A DNA stretch of 64,000 nt. Origin: Polynucleobacter sp. AP-Melu-500A-A1. GTDB taxonomy: Bacteria > Pseudomonadota > Gammaproteobacteria > Burkholderiales > Burkholderiaceae. Within the stretch, counting starts at the first letter, position 1. Every line of letters starts with the position of its first letter. Below the pieces are notes generated by a model, which had not been told where the DNA came from, did no database searches, and saw only the letters and a list, made by a program, of their open reading frames with translations. The position numbers and the translations under genes were made by a program. Positions 51,727-64,000 of the stretch are shown here, in pieces. The DNA lies in assembly GCF_018882125.1 (NCBI RefSeq), contig NZ_JACVOZ010000001.1:186001-250000 (forward strand). The letters are read 5' to 3'.

Positions 51727-52787
51727 GCGCTGATCAGCTTTGCTGCCAGAGCTGACCAGAGAACCCCTCTAGAGCCGAGCGCAGTGGCCAAATAAATTCC
51801 TGGTCGCTGGAGCAATGCTCCCATCATAGGCAAGCGGTCTCCTGCTACACAGCGCACTCCAACAAAGTTGCCACCTTTTTGTAAGCCTGAAGATTTACCC
51901 TGCGCATAATTCACTAAACCTCTTGCCTGCTCACGATTGAAGTCATCGCTAAGCTCTCGAGGGGATAGGTCATCCTCCCCCTCATCAAAACTCGATCCCA
52001 CAATCCAACGATAGCTACCATCCATCTGCTGCTCTGCTGGAAGGCAGTAGCCATCTCCTGAAATTCCAACCCTTGGTAATTTTTCTACCCAAGGATCATT
52101 CTTGTCGACAGAAAAAATACTCAATTGTCCGCGCACTGGCTTCAAGGGCACTCTAATGCCAATGCTGCTCATCAAGGCTTTACTATCCATTGCCGCAGCA
52201 ATTACTAACTTATCTGCAGACAAAATAGCCACATTATTTTCATTCAATAGAAGCCATTGGCCATCACGATTTTCTAGTCGTGTAATCCGCGCATTCCAAA
52301 CACAAGTCAGAAGATCGTGATTTTTTAACGCCTGGTTTGTGGCCTCAAATAGATTTAAGGATGCGCCTCGTGCCAACCAAACGCCGCTTTGTGTAATTCC
52401 ACAAACTTCTTTTGCCTCTACTGCACTTAAGGGCTGTGCCAATCTTTCATCAAGGCCTATAGAGGCAAGGTAATTGGCAATTTCTGCTCTATCAAATACT
52501 TTATCTTTTTTAGTAGGCTGAAAGATTCCATGTTGATTCCACACGGCACCCCAACGACCCTCAGCCAATAAAAATGCAATGCGCGTTAAGCGTAATAGAC
52601 GCGGAGAGCCTTTACCTATATGGGGGTGTGCGATAGCGTAAGGATGGCTTGAGCAAGCGCTTGCAGGGGAAGATGCAGCATCGACAATACAAACTGTTTT
52701 GCCGCGCTCGAGCAACTCATTGGCAATCGTTGCTCCGCAGATGCCTGCCCCAATCACCACTATTTCATGGTGTTGGGGTTTGGTCAT
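51552..52787 (-). CDS. FAD-dependent oxidoreductase, MnmC C-domain-like
   Basis: A 411-residue FAD enzyme. It has the Rossmann GxGxxG (VVIGAGICGATIANELLERG), the ACSSHPYAIAHPHIGKG region near the active site, VRGQLSIFS, and GNFVGVRCVAGDRLPMMGAL and ATALGSRGVLWSALAAKLI motifs, matching the C-terminal oxidase half of MnmC (tRNA wobble-uridine modification). The methyltransferase half is absent from this frame. The family-conserved end ALAPARFF lies near 51650-51675, so true overlap with topB is at least about 50 bases and the frame overlaps it by 175. Confidence 0.82.
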   Translation of the reverse strand: MTKPQHHEIVVIGAGICGATIANELLERGKTVCIVDAASSPASACSSHPYAIAHPHIGKGSPRLLRLTRIAFLLAEGRWGAVWNQHGIFQPTKKDKVFDRAEIANYLASIGLDERLAQPLSAVEAKEVCGITQSGVWLARGASLNLFEATNQALKNHDLLTCVWNARITRLENRDGQWLLLNENNVAILSADKLVIAAAMDSKALMSSIGIRVPLKPVRGQLSIFSVDKNDPWVEKLPRVGISGDGYCLPAEQQMDGSYRWIVGSSFDEGEDDLSPRELSDDFNREQARGLVNYAQGKSSGLQKGGNFVGVRCVAGDRLPMMGALLQRPGIYLATALGSRGVLWSALAAKLISAQVLDEDLALLTRFGLAADLVAALAPARFFAGALAAPSALGALASNSKPVFPSAPKTK

Positions 52788-52827
52788 ATAACTGAATCTA
52801 GATAAATCGTTTAGTGCTAAATGAAAC

Positions 52828-54693
52828 TTAAGCGTTCAAACGTTGTTCGATTTTTGCGCGAGTCTCTTTCATCTCTTTTGGCAAACGATCGCCAAGGTGA
52901 TCAAACAACTCTGTGTGTAACTTCAGCTCATTTTTCCAGTCATCAATTCCGACTGTAATCGCCTTAGTAAATTTCTCAATAGAGTAATCAAGACCGCCCC
53001 AGTGCATATCACTATATTCTGGAGTAATACCAAAAGGAGTTTCTTTGCCGCTTGCTTTACCTTCTGCGCGCTCTAGGATCCAAGAAAGAACGCGCATATT
53101 CTCGCCAAAGCCAGGCCATACAAACTTACCATTTTCATCTTTGCGGAACCAATTGACACAATAGATCTTAGGTAGTACAGCGCCATCAGCCTCTAACTTC
53201 TTGCCGACGTTAAGCCAATGTTGAAAGTAATCACTCATGTTGTAGCCAGCAAATGCAATCATCGCAAATGGATCGCGACGCACTACGCCAATTTGGCCAG
53301 TAATTGCTGCGGTGGTTTCAGAGCCTAAAGTTGCGGCCATGTAGACGCCTTCAACCCAATCACGCGCTTCGCTAACCAAAGGCACGGTATTTGAACGACG
53401 CCCACCAAACAAGAACGCATCAATAGGAACACCGTCTGGATCATCCCACTTAGGATCAACCGCAGGGTTGTTGGTAGCAGCAACGGTGAATCGTGAATTT
53501 GGATGCGCAGCTTTACGGCCGGCTGCGCCATCTGCAGGAGTCCAGTCTTTTCCTTGCCAATCGATCAAATGTGCTGGGGGTGTTTCAGTCAAACCTTCCC
53601 ACCAAACATCACCATCGTCAGCTAGCCCAACGTTCGTGAAAATCACATCTTGGTTCAAAGAGTCGATACAGTTTTGATTGGTTTGACGGTTTGTGCCAGG
53701 CGCCACGCCGAAGTAACCAGATTCTGGGTTAATAGCAAACAGGCGGGTTTTGCCAGTAACCGGGTCTTTGCGAGGCTTGATCCATGCAATATCGTCGCCA
53801 ATAGTAGTGACCTTCCAGCCATCAAACCCTTTTGGAGGAATCATCATGGAGAAGTTTGTTTTGCCACAAGCAGATGGGAACGCGGCTGCGATATGGTATT
53901 TCTTGCCAGCAGGTGATGTCACGCCCAAGATCAACATATGTTCTGCTAGCCAACCTTGCTCGCGCCCCATGTTGGAAGCAATGCGTAAGGCAAAGCACTT
54001 TTTACCCAGCAATGCGTTGCCGCCATAGCCTGAGCCAAAAGACCAGATCTCACGGGTTTGTGGGTAATGAACGATGTACTTGTTCTTATTGTTTGGCCAT
54101 GCAACATCTTTTTCACCTGCAGCCAATGGCTTACCTACAGTATGAATACAAGGAACAAATTCGCCATTCGTACCAAGCTGGTCCACAACTGCTTTGCCCA
54201 TGCGGGTCATCAAGCGCATGTTAATTGCAACATATGGGCTATCTGATAGCTCAACACCAATGTGTGCGATTGGAGAGCCGATTGGGCCCATTGAGAATGG
54301 CACTACATACATTGTTCTACCGCGCATGCAACCATCAAATAGTGGCTGCAATGTAGCGCGCATTTCGCTTGGCTCAACCCAGTTATTGGTTGGTCCTGCA
54401 TCTTCTTTTTTAGCAGAGCAAATAAAGGTTCGATCTTCAACGCGGGCCACATCTTCTGGATCAGAGAGGGCCAAGAATGAATTTTTACGCTTAGCGGGGT
54501 TTAAGCGCTTAAATACACCCGCTTGTACTAGTAGTTCGCAGAATTCGTCATATTCAGCTTGAGAACCGTCACACCAACGGATGTGATCAGGTTTAGTCAA
54601 AGCAGCAATCTCGCCAACCCAATCAATTAAGCGCTTATTTTTTACGTAATCTGGCGCATTGACATTAATTTGTCCGCTTGTAGCAGTAGTCAT
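52828..54693 (-). CDS. pckG: Phosphoenolpyruvate carboxykinase (GTP)
   Basis: A 621-residue GTP-type PEPCK converting oxaloacetate to PEP for gluconeogenesis. Motifs: [29 protein letters not shown], the P-loop with reactive cysteine [13 protein letters not shown] and metal-binding region [10 protein letters not shown], and [17 protein letters not shown]. Length is normal. A GTP enzyme is expected in this lineage. No neighbour is coregulated visibly. Confidence 0.97.
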   Translation of the reverse strand: MTTATSGQINVNAPDYVKNKRLIDWVGEIAALTKPDHIRWCDGSQAEYDEFCELLVQAGVFKRLNPAKRKNSFLALSDPEDVARVEDRTFICSAKKEDAGPTNNWVEPSEMRATLQPLFDGCMRGRTMYVVPFSMGPIGSPIAHIGVELSDSPYVAINMRLMTRMGKAVVDQLGTNGEFVPCIHTVGKPLAAGEKDVAWPNNKNKYIVHYPQTREIWSFGSGYGGNALLGKKCFALRIASNMGREQGWLAEHMLILGVTSPAGKKYHIAAAFPSACGKTNFSMMIPPKGFDGWKVTTIGDDIAWIKPRKDPVTGKTRLFAINPESGYFGVAPGTNRQTNQNCIDSLNQDVIFTNVGLADDGDVWWEGLTETPPAHLIDWQGKDWTPADGAAGRKAAHPNSRFTVAATNNPAVDPKWDDPDGVPIDAFLFGGRRSNTVPLVSEARDWVEGVYMAATLGSETTAAITGQIGVVRRDPFAMIAFAGYNMSDYFQHWLNVGKKLEADGAVLPKIYCVNWFRKDENGKFVWPGFGENMRVLSWILERAEGKASGKETPFGITPEYSDMHWGGLDYSIEKFTKAITVGIDDWKNELKLHTELFDHLGDRLPKEMKETRAKIEQRLNA

Positions 54694-54782
54694 GTGTTTT
54701 CCTATGAAGTTTTAATTTTTTAATCCGACGATTTTATCATTTTGGTCATATAAGCGGCCATCCCCAAGGGGGGATGAACCCT

Positions 54783-56147
54783 CTATTTGCCAATACAGAA
54801 TTGGCTAAAAATTTTGCCCAAAAGATCGTCTGGAAGGAGTTTTCCGGTAATTTGTCCGAGGTGATTTTGAGCCAAAAATAGCTCTTCTGCGAATAATTCA
54901 AGCGAACTGTTGCCATTTGCTGCGAATTCTTCTGATTTTTCAATATGTTCCGCGGCACGCTCAATGCAATCTAAATGCCTGGAGCGAGCCAAAATGGCAC
55001 CTTCTTGGGGGCCGGCCCAACCAACTGCTTGCAATATTTTTTGCTTGAGGGCCTCAACACCATGACCAGTTTTGGCGGAAATCAACAAAATATTGCCTTG
55101 GGCGATCCTGGGTGGTGCAGCAAACAAATCTACCTTATTCAGAACATCTAAAACCGGACACTTTGGAGAAAGCTCGCTCAAAATCTGTTCTCGAAGGTTA
55201 TGGGCATCAGCTTGAGTTTCTATATCACTCAGAAAAATGACCAAATCAGCCATGCGAATCGCGTCCCAAGACCTTTCGATCCCCTTGGCTTCCAGCACAT
55301 CAATCGTTTCTCTGAGGCCAGCGGTATCAATAATGTGAATAGGAACACCCTCAATATTGATGCTTTCCTTTACCCGATCTCTAGTTGTCCCAGCAATCGG
55401 GGTAACGATTGCCACCTCTTCGCCTGCTAACCTATTTAGAAGGGAGCTTTTACCAACATTGGGTGCCCCAGCCAAAACAATATGAATACCATCACGCAAA
55501 ATTTTTCCCTGTTTCGCGCCAGCACGCAAAGCCTGTAATTTTGTTTTCACTGCTAATAAACGCTGACGCGCCTGGGCATTTTCCAAAAACTCAATTTCTT
55601 CTTCTGGAAAGTCGAGGGTAGACTCCACCAAGATCCGCAATTGCGTAATCTCTTCAATCAGCGCGTTGATGTCATTAGAAAAGGTGCCCTGTAATGAACG
55701 AGCTGCGCCACGCACTGCGGCCTCACTTTGTGCGTCAATTAAATCTGCGATCGCCTCTGCTTGGGCCAAGTCTATTTTGTTATTGAGATAGGCACGAAGT
55801 GAAAACTCTCCCGGCTCAGCAATGACAAGGCCCTCATCTTTTCCAAGCTCAAGACAGCGTCGCATCACTAGCTCAAGGAGTTGTGGTCCGCCATGGCACT
55901 GAAGCTCTAGGACATCCTCGCCAGTAAACGATGCAGGCGATGAAAAATAAATAGCAATTAACTGATCAATAGTTTGACCGTCAGAATTGCGCAAGGTCAG
56001 TAAATTAGCTTGCCTTGGCTTTAGTGTTTTTTGAAAGAGGGCCTTAGTGATAGCCTCTAAATTTTTGCCGCTAATGCGGACTACGCCAACCCCAGCTTTA
56101 CCAGGAGCTGTTGCTACAGCAATGATGGGCAATTGTCTTGTCATCAT
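54783..56147 (-). CDS. mnmE: tRNA U34 modification GTPase MnmE
   Basis: A 454-residue protein: N-terminal folate-binding domain (TAPGKAGVGVVRISG, TGEDVLELQCHGG), central helical part, inserted G domain with GAPNVGKSSLLNRL, GTTRDRV, DTAGLRE and NKVD, and the C-terminal Cys motif FCIGK. With MnmG it installs cmnm5 at U34. Part of the conserved rpmH-rnpA-yidD-yidC-mnmE string. Confidence 0.97.
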   Translation of the reverse strand: MMTRQLPIIAVATAPGKAGVGVVRISGKNLEAITKALFQKTLKPRQANLLTLRNSDGQTIDQLIAIYFSSPASFTGEDVLELQCHGGPQLLELVMRRCLELGKDEGLVIAEPGEFSLRAYLNNKIDLAQAEAIADLIDAQSEAAVRGAARSLQGTFSNDINALIEEITQLRILVESTLDFPEEEIEFLENAQARQRLLAVKTKLQALRAGAKQGKILRDGIHIVLAGAPNVGKSSLLNRLAGEEVAIVTPIAGTTRDRVKESINIEGVPIHIIDTAGLRETIDVLEAKGIERSWDAIRMADLVIFLSDIETQADAHNLREQILSELSPKCPVLDVLNKVDLFAAPPRIAQGNILLISAKTGHGVEALKQKILQAVGWAGPQEGAILARSRHLDCIERAAEHIEKSEEFAANGNSSLELFAEELFLAQNHLGQITGKLLPDDLLGKIFSQFCIGK

Positions 56148-56187
56148 TGCTGTGCATTTTCCATTGGATTGTTATGCCATTAAAAAA

Positions 56188-57861
56188 TTACTTGGCGTGT
56201 TTTTTTCCAAACATTTGGTTGATCTGCCATTGCTGTGCAATTGACAATAGGTTGTTAACAACCCAGTACAAAACCAAACCAGCAGGGAAGAAAAAGAACA
56301 TTACCGAGAATACGATCGGCATATACATCATGATTTTGGCCTGAACTGGGTCAGGTGGCGTAGGATTTAACTTCGTTTGCACAAACATTGAAGCGGCCAT
56401 GATGAGCGGCAAGATGTAATACGGGTCAGGAATTGACAGGTCATGTATCCACAAAATCCAAGGTGCGCCGCGCATTTCAACAGAAGACAAAAGCACCCAA
56501 TAAAGAGAGATAAACACCGGTATCTGAATTACCACTGGCAAACAACCGCCTAAGGGATTAATTTTTTCTTTGCGGTACATTTCCATCATTGCTTGATTTA
56601 GCTTTTGTGGTTCACCCTTGTACTGCTCTTTCATTACCATTAGGCGTGGTTGCACTTCTTTCATGCGTGCCATAGATTTATAGCTTGCAGCGGAAAGCGG
56701 GAAGAACACCAACTTAATCAAAATGGTAAGCAAGATGATGGACCAACCCCAATTACCAACATAACCATGAATCTTTTCTAACAACCAGAAAATAGGCTTG
56801 GCCAAAATAGTCAGATAGCCATAGTCTTTTAATAATTCGAAGCCAGGAGCGATTGTTTCAAGCATGCTTTCTTCTTGTGGGCCCACAAAAAGGCGTGCTT
56901 TTTCTACAACCGTGCTGCCAGGGGCAACATCGCCAAGAGGCGTTTGGATGCCAATACGATACAAGCCGTTATCTATTTTTCCTGCATAGATATCGCGCGC
57001 AAATTTATCACCAGGAATCCAGGCGCTTGCAAAATAATGTTGCACCATAGCGACCCATGCTGGATCGCCTGCGGGCGCCTGGGCTGGAATGGTAATCTTA
57101 TTTTTATCAATCTCGGTGAATTCGAGCTTATTAAATTTTTCTTTGCCGGTGTAGACGGCGGGGCCCGTAAAGGTGCTTGCAGAAAACGCTCCGTCAAAAG
57201 GGCCAATCTTTTGTTCCTGTGATGCATCACGCACAATCTCGGTATAGAGAACAAGCGGACTAGTGTTTGCGCTTGCCTGTGTAACGCGATGGCCAACATC
57301 CACTACATAACTTCCGGGGTTGAGGATGAATGTTTTTTCTAACTTCACGCCATTTCGCTCGCTCGCTAGCGTAACAAACGGCCTACCTGAACCATCTTTG
57401 CCAGATTGAAGTAGTTTAAAAGTGCTTGTGTGATTTGGTAAGTCAGCATTGCCAAGCGCCACCAATCCAGAGCGAGCAAAGTATTTATGTGTTGGCGTGT
57501 ATTGAAAAAGTTCTACTGGTTTTTGTTCGGCAGTAAAAGCTTTTAATAATTTGGCATCAACTACGTTTGCGCCAACCGCACTAATTTCTAATTCCAAAAC
57601 ATCATTCTTTAAAGTAAACTTTTCGGCGCTTTCAATATTGCCAGGATTTACTACAGGCGCAGCGGGCTTGGCTGCATTACCAAGCGCCTGCACAGGGGCG
57701 TCTACTTTATTGCCTACAGAAGTCTTCTCGACGCTTACCGGGGCACTAACCGGAGTGCCACCAAACAGGGATGGCTTGCCATCGTGAACTTGCCAATTGT
57801 TGTAAAGCATCAGGCCCGACATAGAAAACACGGCCCAAAGAATTGTTTTTTTAAAATCCAT
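56188..57861 (-). CDS. yidC: Membrane protein insertase YidC
   Basis: A 557-residue insertase: N-terminal membrane anchor, large periplasmic beta-domain (about 40-360), then five core helices with WGWSIILLTILIKLVFFPLS, the conserved Arg/positive groove (MARMKEVQPRLMVMKEQYKGEP), NPLGGCLPVVIQIPVFISLYWVL and FFFFPAGLVLYWVVNNLLSI. Inserts membrane proteins with or without SecYEG. Confidence 0.97.
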   Translation of the reverse strand: MDFKKTILWAVFSMSGLMLYNNWQVHDGKPSLFGGTPVSAPVSVEKTSVGNKVDAPVQALGNAAKPAAPVVNPGNIESAEKFTLKNDVLELEISAVGANVVDAKLLKAFTAEQKPVELFQYTPTHKYFARSGLVALGNADLPNHTSTFKLLQSGKDGSGRPFVTLASERNGVKLEKTFILNPGSYVVDVGHRVTQASANTSPLVLYTEIVRDASQEQKIGPFDGAFSASTFTGPAVYTGKEKFNKLEFTEIDKNKITIPAQAPAGDPAWVAMVQHYFASAWIPGDKFARDIYAGKIDNGLYRIGIQTPLGDVAPGSTVVEKARLFVGPQEESMLETIAPGFELLKDYGYLTILAKPIFWLLEKIHGYVGNWGWSIILLTILIKLVFFPLSAASYKSMARMKEVQPRLMVMKEQYKGEPQKLNQAMMEMYRKEKINPLGGCLPVVIQIPVFISLYWVLLSSVEMRGAPWILWIHDLSIPDPYYILPLIMAASMFVQTKLNPTPPDPVQAKIMMYMPIVFSVMFFFFPAGLVLYWVVNNLLSIAQQWQINQMFGKKHAK

Positions 57862-57876
57862 TTGTGTTCACTTAAG

Positions 57877-58110
57877 TTAATGAGATGTTTGTTTTACAGC
57901 GGGATCATAACCGCCGTGTGACAAAGGGTTACAACGCAATATACGCCACACACTAAGGCCAAAGCCCTTTATAAATCCGTAATGCGTAAAACAGTCGCAA
58001 GCATATTGGGAGCAGCTGGGCACATACTTACAGTGCATGCCTAAATAGGGGCTTAAGAACAGTTGATAGAGCTTAATCAACCTAATTGATGCGGCATTCA
58101 AAGGGCGCAC
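57877..58110 (-). CDS. yidD: Membrane protein insertion efficiency factor YidD
   Basis: A 77-residue protein with the YidD hallmark IKLYQLFLSPYLGMHCKYVPSCSQYACDCFTHYG and RILRCNPLSHGGYDPA. It supports YidC. The gene begins one base after the rnpA stop. Confidence 0.93.
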   Translation of the reverse strand: MRPLNAASIRLIKLYQLFLSPYLGMHCKYVPSCSQYACDCFTHYGFIKGFGLSVWRILRCNPLSHGGYDPAVKQTSH

Positions 58111-58111
58111 G

Positions 58112-58429
58112 TTAAATTAGCCCCGTCATTTGTTGGCGCAAAAGATCTTTCTCTTTTTTTCTGAGCTTGCCCCGAGTTTCACGCCCAATTGGCTTTTTTA
58201 ACTTAACCACCACATCGCTTTTCAATGTTGCGGCTTGGGCCGTCCAAACTAACTCTCGAATCATTCGCTTTAAGCGATTGCGATCAACCGCCCGCTTAGC
58301 GAGCTTCTTAGCCACTGCCACTCCTAAGTCCGGTTGCTTTCCGTCTTGGGCCGAAGCCAAATACATACCCCAATACAAGCTTGTCTTAGGGCGTGTTTTT
58401 AGTAATTCAGAAATCCTTGCGCTGTTCAA
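58112..58429 (-). CDS. rnpA: Ribonuclease P protein component
   Basis: A 105-residue basic protein with the RNase P signature KLAKRAVDRNRLKRMIRE (RNR motif). It assists the RNA subunit in tRNA 5' processing. Slightly short compared with 110-130 residues, N-terminus not obviously truncated. Confidence 0.94.
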   Translation of the reverse strand: MNSARISELLKTRPKTSLYWGMYLASAQDGKQPDLGVAVAKKLAKRAVDRNRLKRMIRELVWTAQAATLKSDVVVKLKKPIGRETRGKLRKKEKDLLRQQMTGLI

Positions 58430-58439
58430 TGTCTAAAAA

Positions 58440-58574
58440 TTAAACGGCCAAACGTTTGCGACCTTTTGCGCGGCGTGCGTTTAAAACTGCGCGCCCGCTT
58501 TTGGTTTTCATGCGGATGCGAAAACCGTGGGTACGTTTACGGCGGGTTACTGAGGGTTGGTATGTTCTTTTCAT
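58440..58574 (-). CDS. rpmH: 50S ribosomal protein L34
   Basis: A 44-residue, strongly basic protein: [20 protein letters not shown] continuing [24 protein letters not shown]. Exact length and sequence pattern of L34. Transcribed away from dnaA, with the usual rnpA 10 bases downstream. Confidence 0.98.
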
Positions 58575-58710
58575 GATAGATCCTAGGAAAACCAAGTATT
58601 TTCCTTGTTGCGGAGCAAAAGGTCAATCAATCCTGATGAATATGTAGGTGTTTTTCTCTATTTTTGTGAGATTTTTTCTTAAATCACTAATTTACAAGGT
58701 GTTTTTCTCT

Positions 58711-58781
58711 TTATACACAAGTTATCCACAGCTTTTCCACGATTTTTTAGCTTGTGGATAACTTTGCCTCATCGCTACAAT
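58711..58781 (+). promoter_or_regulatory. dnaA promoter with DnaA boxes
   Basis: TTATACACA (58711-58719), TTATCCACA (58722-58730) and TGTGGATAA (58753-58761) are consensus or near-consensus DnaA boxes; TACAAT (58776-58781) is a likely -10. This fits autoregulation of dnaA. The rest of the 58575-58796 gap is AT-rich with no gene. Confidence 0.8.
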
Positions 58782-58796
58782 GGATCCTCTAAAAAT

Positions 58797-60221
58797 ATGA
58801 GTAACTTACAAAATCCTCCCGCCTTGAATTCAATCAGCCCACTGGGTTTTTGGGACAGCGCTATTGGCGCTCTATCCCGCGAACTATCGCCGCAGCAGTT
58901 TAAAACCTGGATACAACCCTTGTCCCTGGTATCTTTTGATGAGAGTGATCACTTACTAACAATAGGTGCGCCCAACCGTTTTAAGTTAGATTGGATTAAA
59001 AAGACTTTTGCTGATCGCTTTCAAGAGCTAGCGTCCCAATATTTTGGACTGGCAATCAATGTCAATTTTGTACTTAATGTAGAGCTCACCTCAAGCCCCA
59101 ATCCAAGCCCTGTTGTCGACCTAAGCACTTCGGCAGCCAAAGAGCTTGGAGAAGTAGAGCCTGTCATTTTGGTTGAAGAGCAGTCTTTTGAGATTGAGGA
59201 TCACTCAAAACTCAATCCAAACCTAACATTCGAAACGTTTGTTACTGGTAAGGCCAACCAACTGGCACGCGCAGCATCTATTCAGGTGGCACACAACCCA
59301 GGAACCTCATACAACCCAATGTTTTTATATGGTGGGGTTGGTTTGGGCAAAACCCACCTAATTCATGCGATTGGCAACCACCTTTTAAAAGAGAAGCCCA
59401 ACGCCAGAATTCGCTACATTCACGCAGAGCAGTATGTTTCTGATGTAGTGCGAGCCTATCAACAAAAGGCTTTTGATCGCTTTAAGCGCTACTACCACTC
59501 ACTTGACCTGCTGTTGATTGATGACATTCAGTTCTTCAGCGGCAAGTCTCGCACCCAGGAAGAGTTCTTCTATGCCTTCGAGGCACTTTTAAGCAATAAA
59601 TCACAGGTCATTATCACTAGCGATACGTACCCAAAGGAGATGGCTGGCATTGATGATCGACTCATCTCGCGGTTTGACTCTGGCCTTACGGTGGCAATAG
59701 AGCCCCCAGAGCTTGAGATGCGTGTGGCTATTTTGATGAAAAAAGCGGTTAGCGAAGGAATCCCCATGAGTGAGGATGTGGCGTTTTTTGTTGCCAAGCA
59801 CTTACGCTCAAATGTTCGGGAGCTGGAGGGCGCGCTACGTAAGATTTTGGCCTTTGTCCGTTTCCATGGCCGGGAAGTAACAATTGAGGTTGCCAAAACA
59901 GCCCTAAAGGACCTACTGTCAATTCAAAATCGCCAAATTTCAGTAGAAAATATCCAAAAGTCGGTGGCCGACTTTTACAGCATTAAGGTGGCGGACATGT
60001 ATTCCAAAAAGCGTCCTGCCAATATTGCACGCCCGCGACAGATAGCAATGTTTATGGCTAAGGAATTGACCCAAAAAAGCCTGCCTGAGATAGGCGAACT
60101 ATTTGGTGGTCGCGACCACACCACCGTTTTACATGCTGTTCGGAAGATTGCGGAAGAGCGCTCACACGATAGTCAGCTGAATCACGAAATCCACGTGATT
60201 GAACAAACGCTGAAAGCCTAG
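58797..60221 (+). CDS. dnaA: Chromosomal replication initiator DnaA
   Basis: A 474-residue AAA+ initiator. Domain I at the N-terminus ([25 protein letters not shown]), Walker [11 protein letters not shown], Walker [10 protein letters not shown], sensor regions, and domain IV with the DNA-binding signature [18 protein letters not shown] 58797 is the family start; a TTG at 58752 in frame lies inside a DnaA box and is not used. Confidence 0.97.
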   Translation: MSNLQNPPALNSISPLGFWDSAIGALSRELSPQQFKTWIQPLSLVSFDESDHLLTIGAPNRFKLDWIKKTFADRFQELASQYFGLAINVNFVLNVELTSSPNPSPVVDLSTSAAKELGEVEPVILVEEQSFEIEDHSKLNPNLTFETFVTGKANQLARAASIQVAHNPGTSYNPMFLYGGVGLGKTHLIHAIGNHLLKEKPNARIRYIHAEQYVSDVVRAYQQKAFDRFKRYYHSLDLLLIDDIQFFSGKSRTQEEFFYAFEALLSNKSQVIITSDTYPKEMAGIDDRLISRFDSGLTVAIEPPELEMRVAILMKKAVSEGIPMSEDVAFFVAKHLRSNVRELEGALRKILAFVRFHGREVTIEVAKTALKDLLSIQNRQISVENIQKSVADFYSIKVADMYSKKRPANIARPRQIAMFMAKELTQKSLPEIGELFGGRDHTTVLHAVRKIAEERSHDSQLNHEIHVIEQTLKA

Positions 60222-60485
60222 GTTTTGGCCTGTGGATAAGGTTGTGGACAAGCCTAGGGATAAGTTTGGGGATTGTGTGTGGATAAATTGTGGAAAGCTC
60301 ACGCTTCATGCAAAAATAGGATACTGAACAAAAGTTATCCCCTTTTTATGCAGCGTTTATACAGAGGTTTTCCACAGGTTTTTTTGTCTTTAGTTTGTTG
60401 TTTTATATAAGGTTTTTGACTTATCCACCGAAAAATAGGCCCTTACTATTACTACTAATAAGATATATACAAGGATTTAAAAGCA
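60222..60485. other. Probable replication origin (oriC)
   Basis: The dnaA-dnaN gap carries TGTGGATAA at 60231-60239 and 60278-60286, near-matches TGTGGACAA (60243-60251), TTTTCCACA (about 60369-60377) and TTATCCACC (60421-60429), and AT-rich stretches around 60380-60420 that could be the unwinding element. Box clusters and gene context support oriC here. Whether the boxes upstream of dnaA also belong to it is unknown. Confidence 0.75.
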
Positions 60486-61601
60486 ATGCAACTCGTTAAC
60501 ACTTCTCGCGATAGCCTACTAAAACCTCTCCAGGTTGTTAGTGGCATTGTTGAACGTCGACATACCCTACCTATCTTGGCAAATCTTTTATTTAAAAAGA
60601 ATGGCGAGAAAGTTTCCTTTATTTCCACGGACATTGAAATCCAAATTACAACAAATGCTAATTTTGGTGTCGGTACTGAAGAGGTCACAACAACGGTTGC
60701 GGCACGCAAATTATTGGATATTTTGAGAGCGCTGCCTGAGGGCCCCGTTTCTTTAAATCTGAAAGATAACCGCATGGTTGTTCAAAGCGGCAAGAGTCGT
60801 TTTTCTCTTCAAACCTTGTCTGCAACCGAGTTTCCAGTAATGCAAAGTGTCGGTGAGGTTACCGCTGCTTGGAAGATGTCGCAAAAAAGCTTTCGTCAGC
60901 TTATCAGTCAAGTCCATTTCTCAATGGCCCAGCAAGACATTCGTTATTACCTAAATGGCATGCTGCTCGTTATAGAGGGTAAGGAAGTTATTGCTGTAGC
61001 CACAGATGGGCATCGTCTCGCGTATTCACGTGTGGAATTAACTGAGGCTCCATCGGGGTCTGGTCAAAGACAAGAAATTATTATTCCTCGCAAAACAATT
61101 TTAGAGTGCCAGCATCTGCTTGATGACTCTGACGAAATATTGGAAATCAATTTAACAGCGAATCAGGTGAAATTTTCTTTTGGTGATATCGAGTTAATTT
61201 CAAAACTTGTAGAGGGAAAGTTTCCTGACTTCCAGAGGGTTATTCCAAAAGGTCAAAAAAATTCATTGGTTGTGGGCCGTGATCTTTTGCAAGCCGCGCT
61301 TCAACGTGCAGCCATCCTGACTACGGACAAATTTAAAGGTGTCCGTTTCTCTTTGTCACCCAATCGCATTACCGTTCAATCAACCAATGCCGAACAAGAA
61401 GAGGCTCAAGAGGAGATTGAAGTTGAATATGGTGGCGATGCGGTAGAGATTGGCTTTAATGTAAGTTATCTACTTGATGTTCTATCCAACCTAAAAAATG
61501 ACAAGATTCAAATTAGCTTAGGTGATGCAAACAGCAGCGCTGTAATTACTCTGCCTGGCTCAGAGAATTTTAAGTATGTTGTGATGCCAATGCGTATTTA
61601 A
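60486..61601 (+). CDS. dnaN: DNA polymerase III beta subunit (sliding clamp)
   Basis: A 371-residue clamp protein with three similar domains. Recognised by the N-terminal VSGIVERRHTLPILANLLF, DGHRLAYS in domain 2 and the C-terminal YVVMPMRI peptide. It is followed after 11 bases by gyrB. Confidence 0.97.
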   Translation: MQLVNTSRDSLLKPLQVVSGIVERRHTLPILANLLFKKNGEKVSFISTDIEIQITTNANFGVGTEEVTTTVAARKLLDILRALPEGPVSLNLKDNRMVVQSGKSRFSLQTLSATEFPVMQSVGEVTAAWKMSQKSFRQLISQVHFSMAQQDIRYYLNGMLLVIEGKEVIAVATDGHRLAYSRVELTEAPSGSGQRQEIIIPRKTILECQHLLDDSDEILEINLTANQVKFSFGDIELISKLVEGKFPDFQRVIPKGQKNSLVVGRDLLQAALQRAAILTTDKFKGVRFSLSPNRITVQSTNAEQEEAQEEIEVEYGGDAVEIGFNVSYLLDVLSNLKNDKIQISLGDANSSAVITLPGSENFKYVVMPMRI

Positions 61602-61606
61602 TTTAG

Positions 61607-64000
<2,394 letters not shown>

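Overview
The window is a contiguous piece of a betaproteobacterial chromosome, most likely Polynucleobacter or a close relative (Burkholderiaceae). This is inferred from gene order (rpmH-rnpA-yidD-yidC-mnmE beside dnaA-dnaN-gyrB; def-fmt-rsmB-DUF4390-ntrY/ntrX), Bug-type binding proteins, compact spacing and a GC content that looks moderate for the group. It carries the replication origin: dnaA, a DnaA-box-rich gap and dnaN lie at 58.8-61.6 kb, and gyrB runs off the right edge.

Layout. 0-15 kb holds ordinary metabolic and transport genes: DctA, a pseudouridine synthase, release factor RF3 with no ATG/GTG/TTG start, small membrane proteins, MOSC and GNAT proteins, binding proteins, an amidohydrolase, an M20 peptidase, an outer-membrane barrel and a DUF5522-Dph6-like fusion. 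A tandem glycine riboswitch at 8.3-8.5 kb has no recognisable glycine gene downstream, only a 63-codon reading frame. 15-38 kb is an accessory region of one- to five-gene units, mostly on the minus strand: EF-hand and NTF2-like proteins, SodC, peroxiredoxin, GST, KatG, RidA, a BLUF photoreceptor, an SbtA-like bicarbonate transporter, a delta-type carbonic anhydrase, ChrR-like cupin, CBS and CHRD proteins, Dps, arsR-arsC-aquaporin and a YefM/YoeB toxin-antitoxin pair. It ends at an intact tRNA-Phe, with an IS481-like element inserted just behind the tRNA. 38-58 kb returns to conserved genes: a CAP-domain protein, a GT41 (O-GlcNAc-transferase-like) protein, NtrY/NtrX-type signalling, rsmB-fmt-def, dprA, topB, mnmC-type oxidase, pckG and mnmE-yidC-yidD-rnpA-rpmH. 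58-64 kb is the origin region.

The most unusual signal is in the 15-38 kb region. About 15 dispersed repeats lie there, all in the same orientation as the tRNA-Phe gene. A typical copy reads, on the minus strand, as a short conserved tail, then a copy of the tRNA-Phe 3' end including CCA, then a strong terminator hairpin. Almost every copy abuts the 3' end of a gene unit. The copy nearest the tRNA matches it best and distant copies are generally more decayed. This suggests that small gene cassettes were added one after another at the 3' end of tRNA-Phe, each leaving a displaced tRNA fragment that was kept as a terminator. No integrase is present in the window. A second repeat with TTTAAA-centred palindromes accompanies some copies.

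The functions in the array are mainly oxidative-stress defence (SodC, BCP-type peroxiredoxin, KatG, Dps), metalloid resistance, light sensing and inorganic-carbon handling, as expected for niche-adaptation cargo in a freshwater planktonic bacterium. All functional calls rest on reading motifs by eye; no database search was run.
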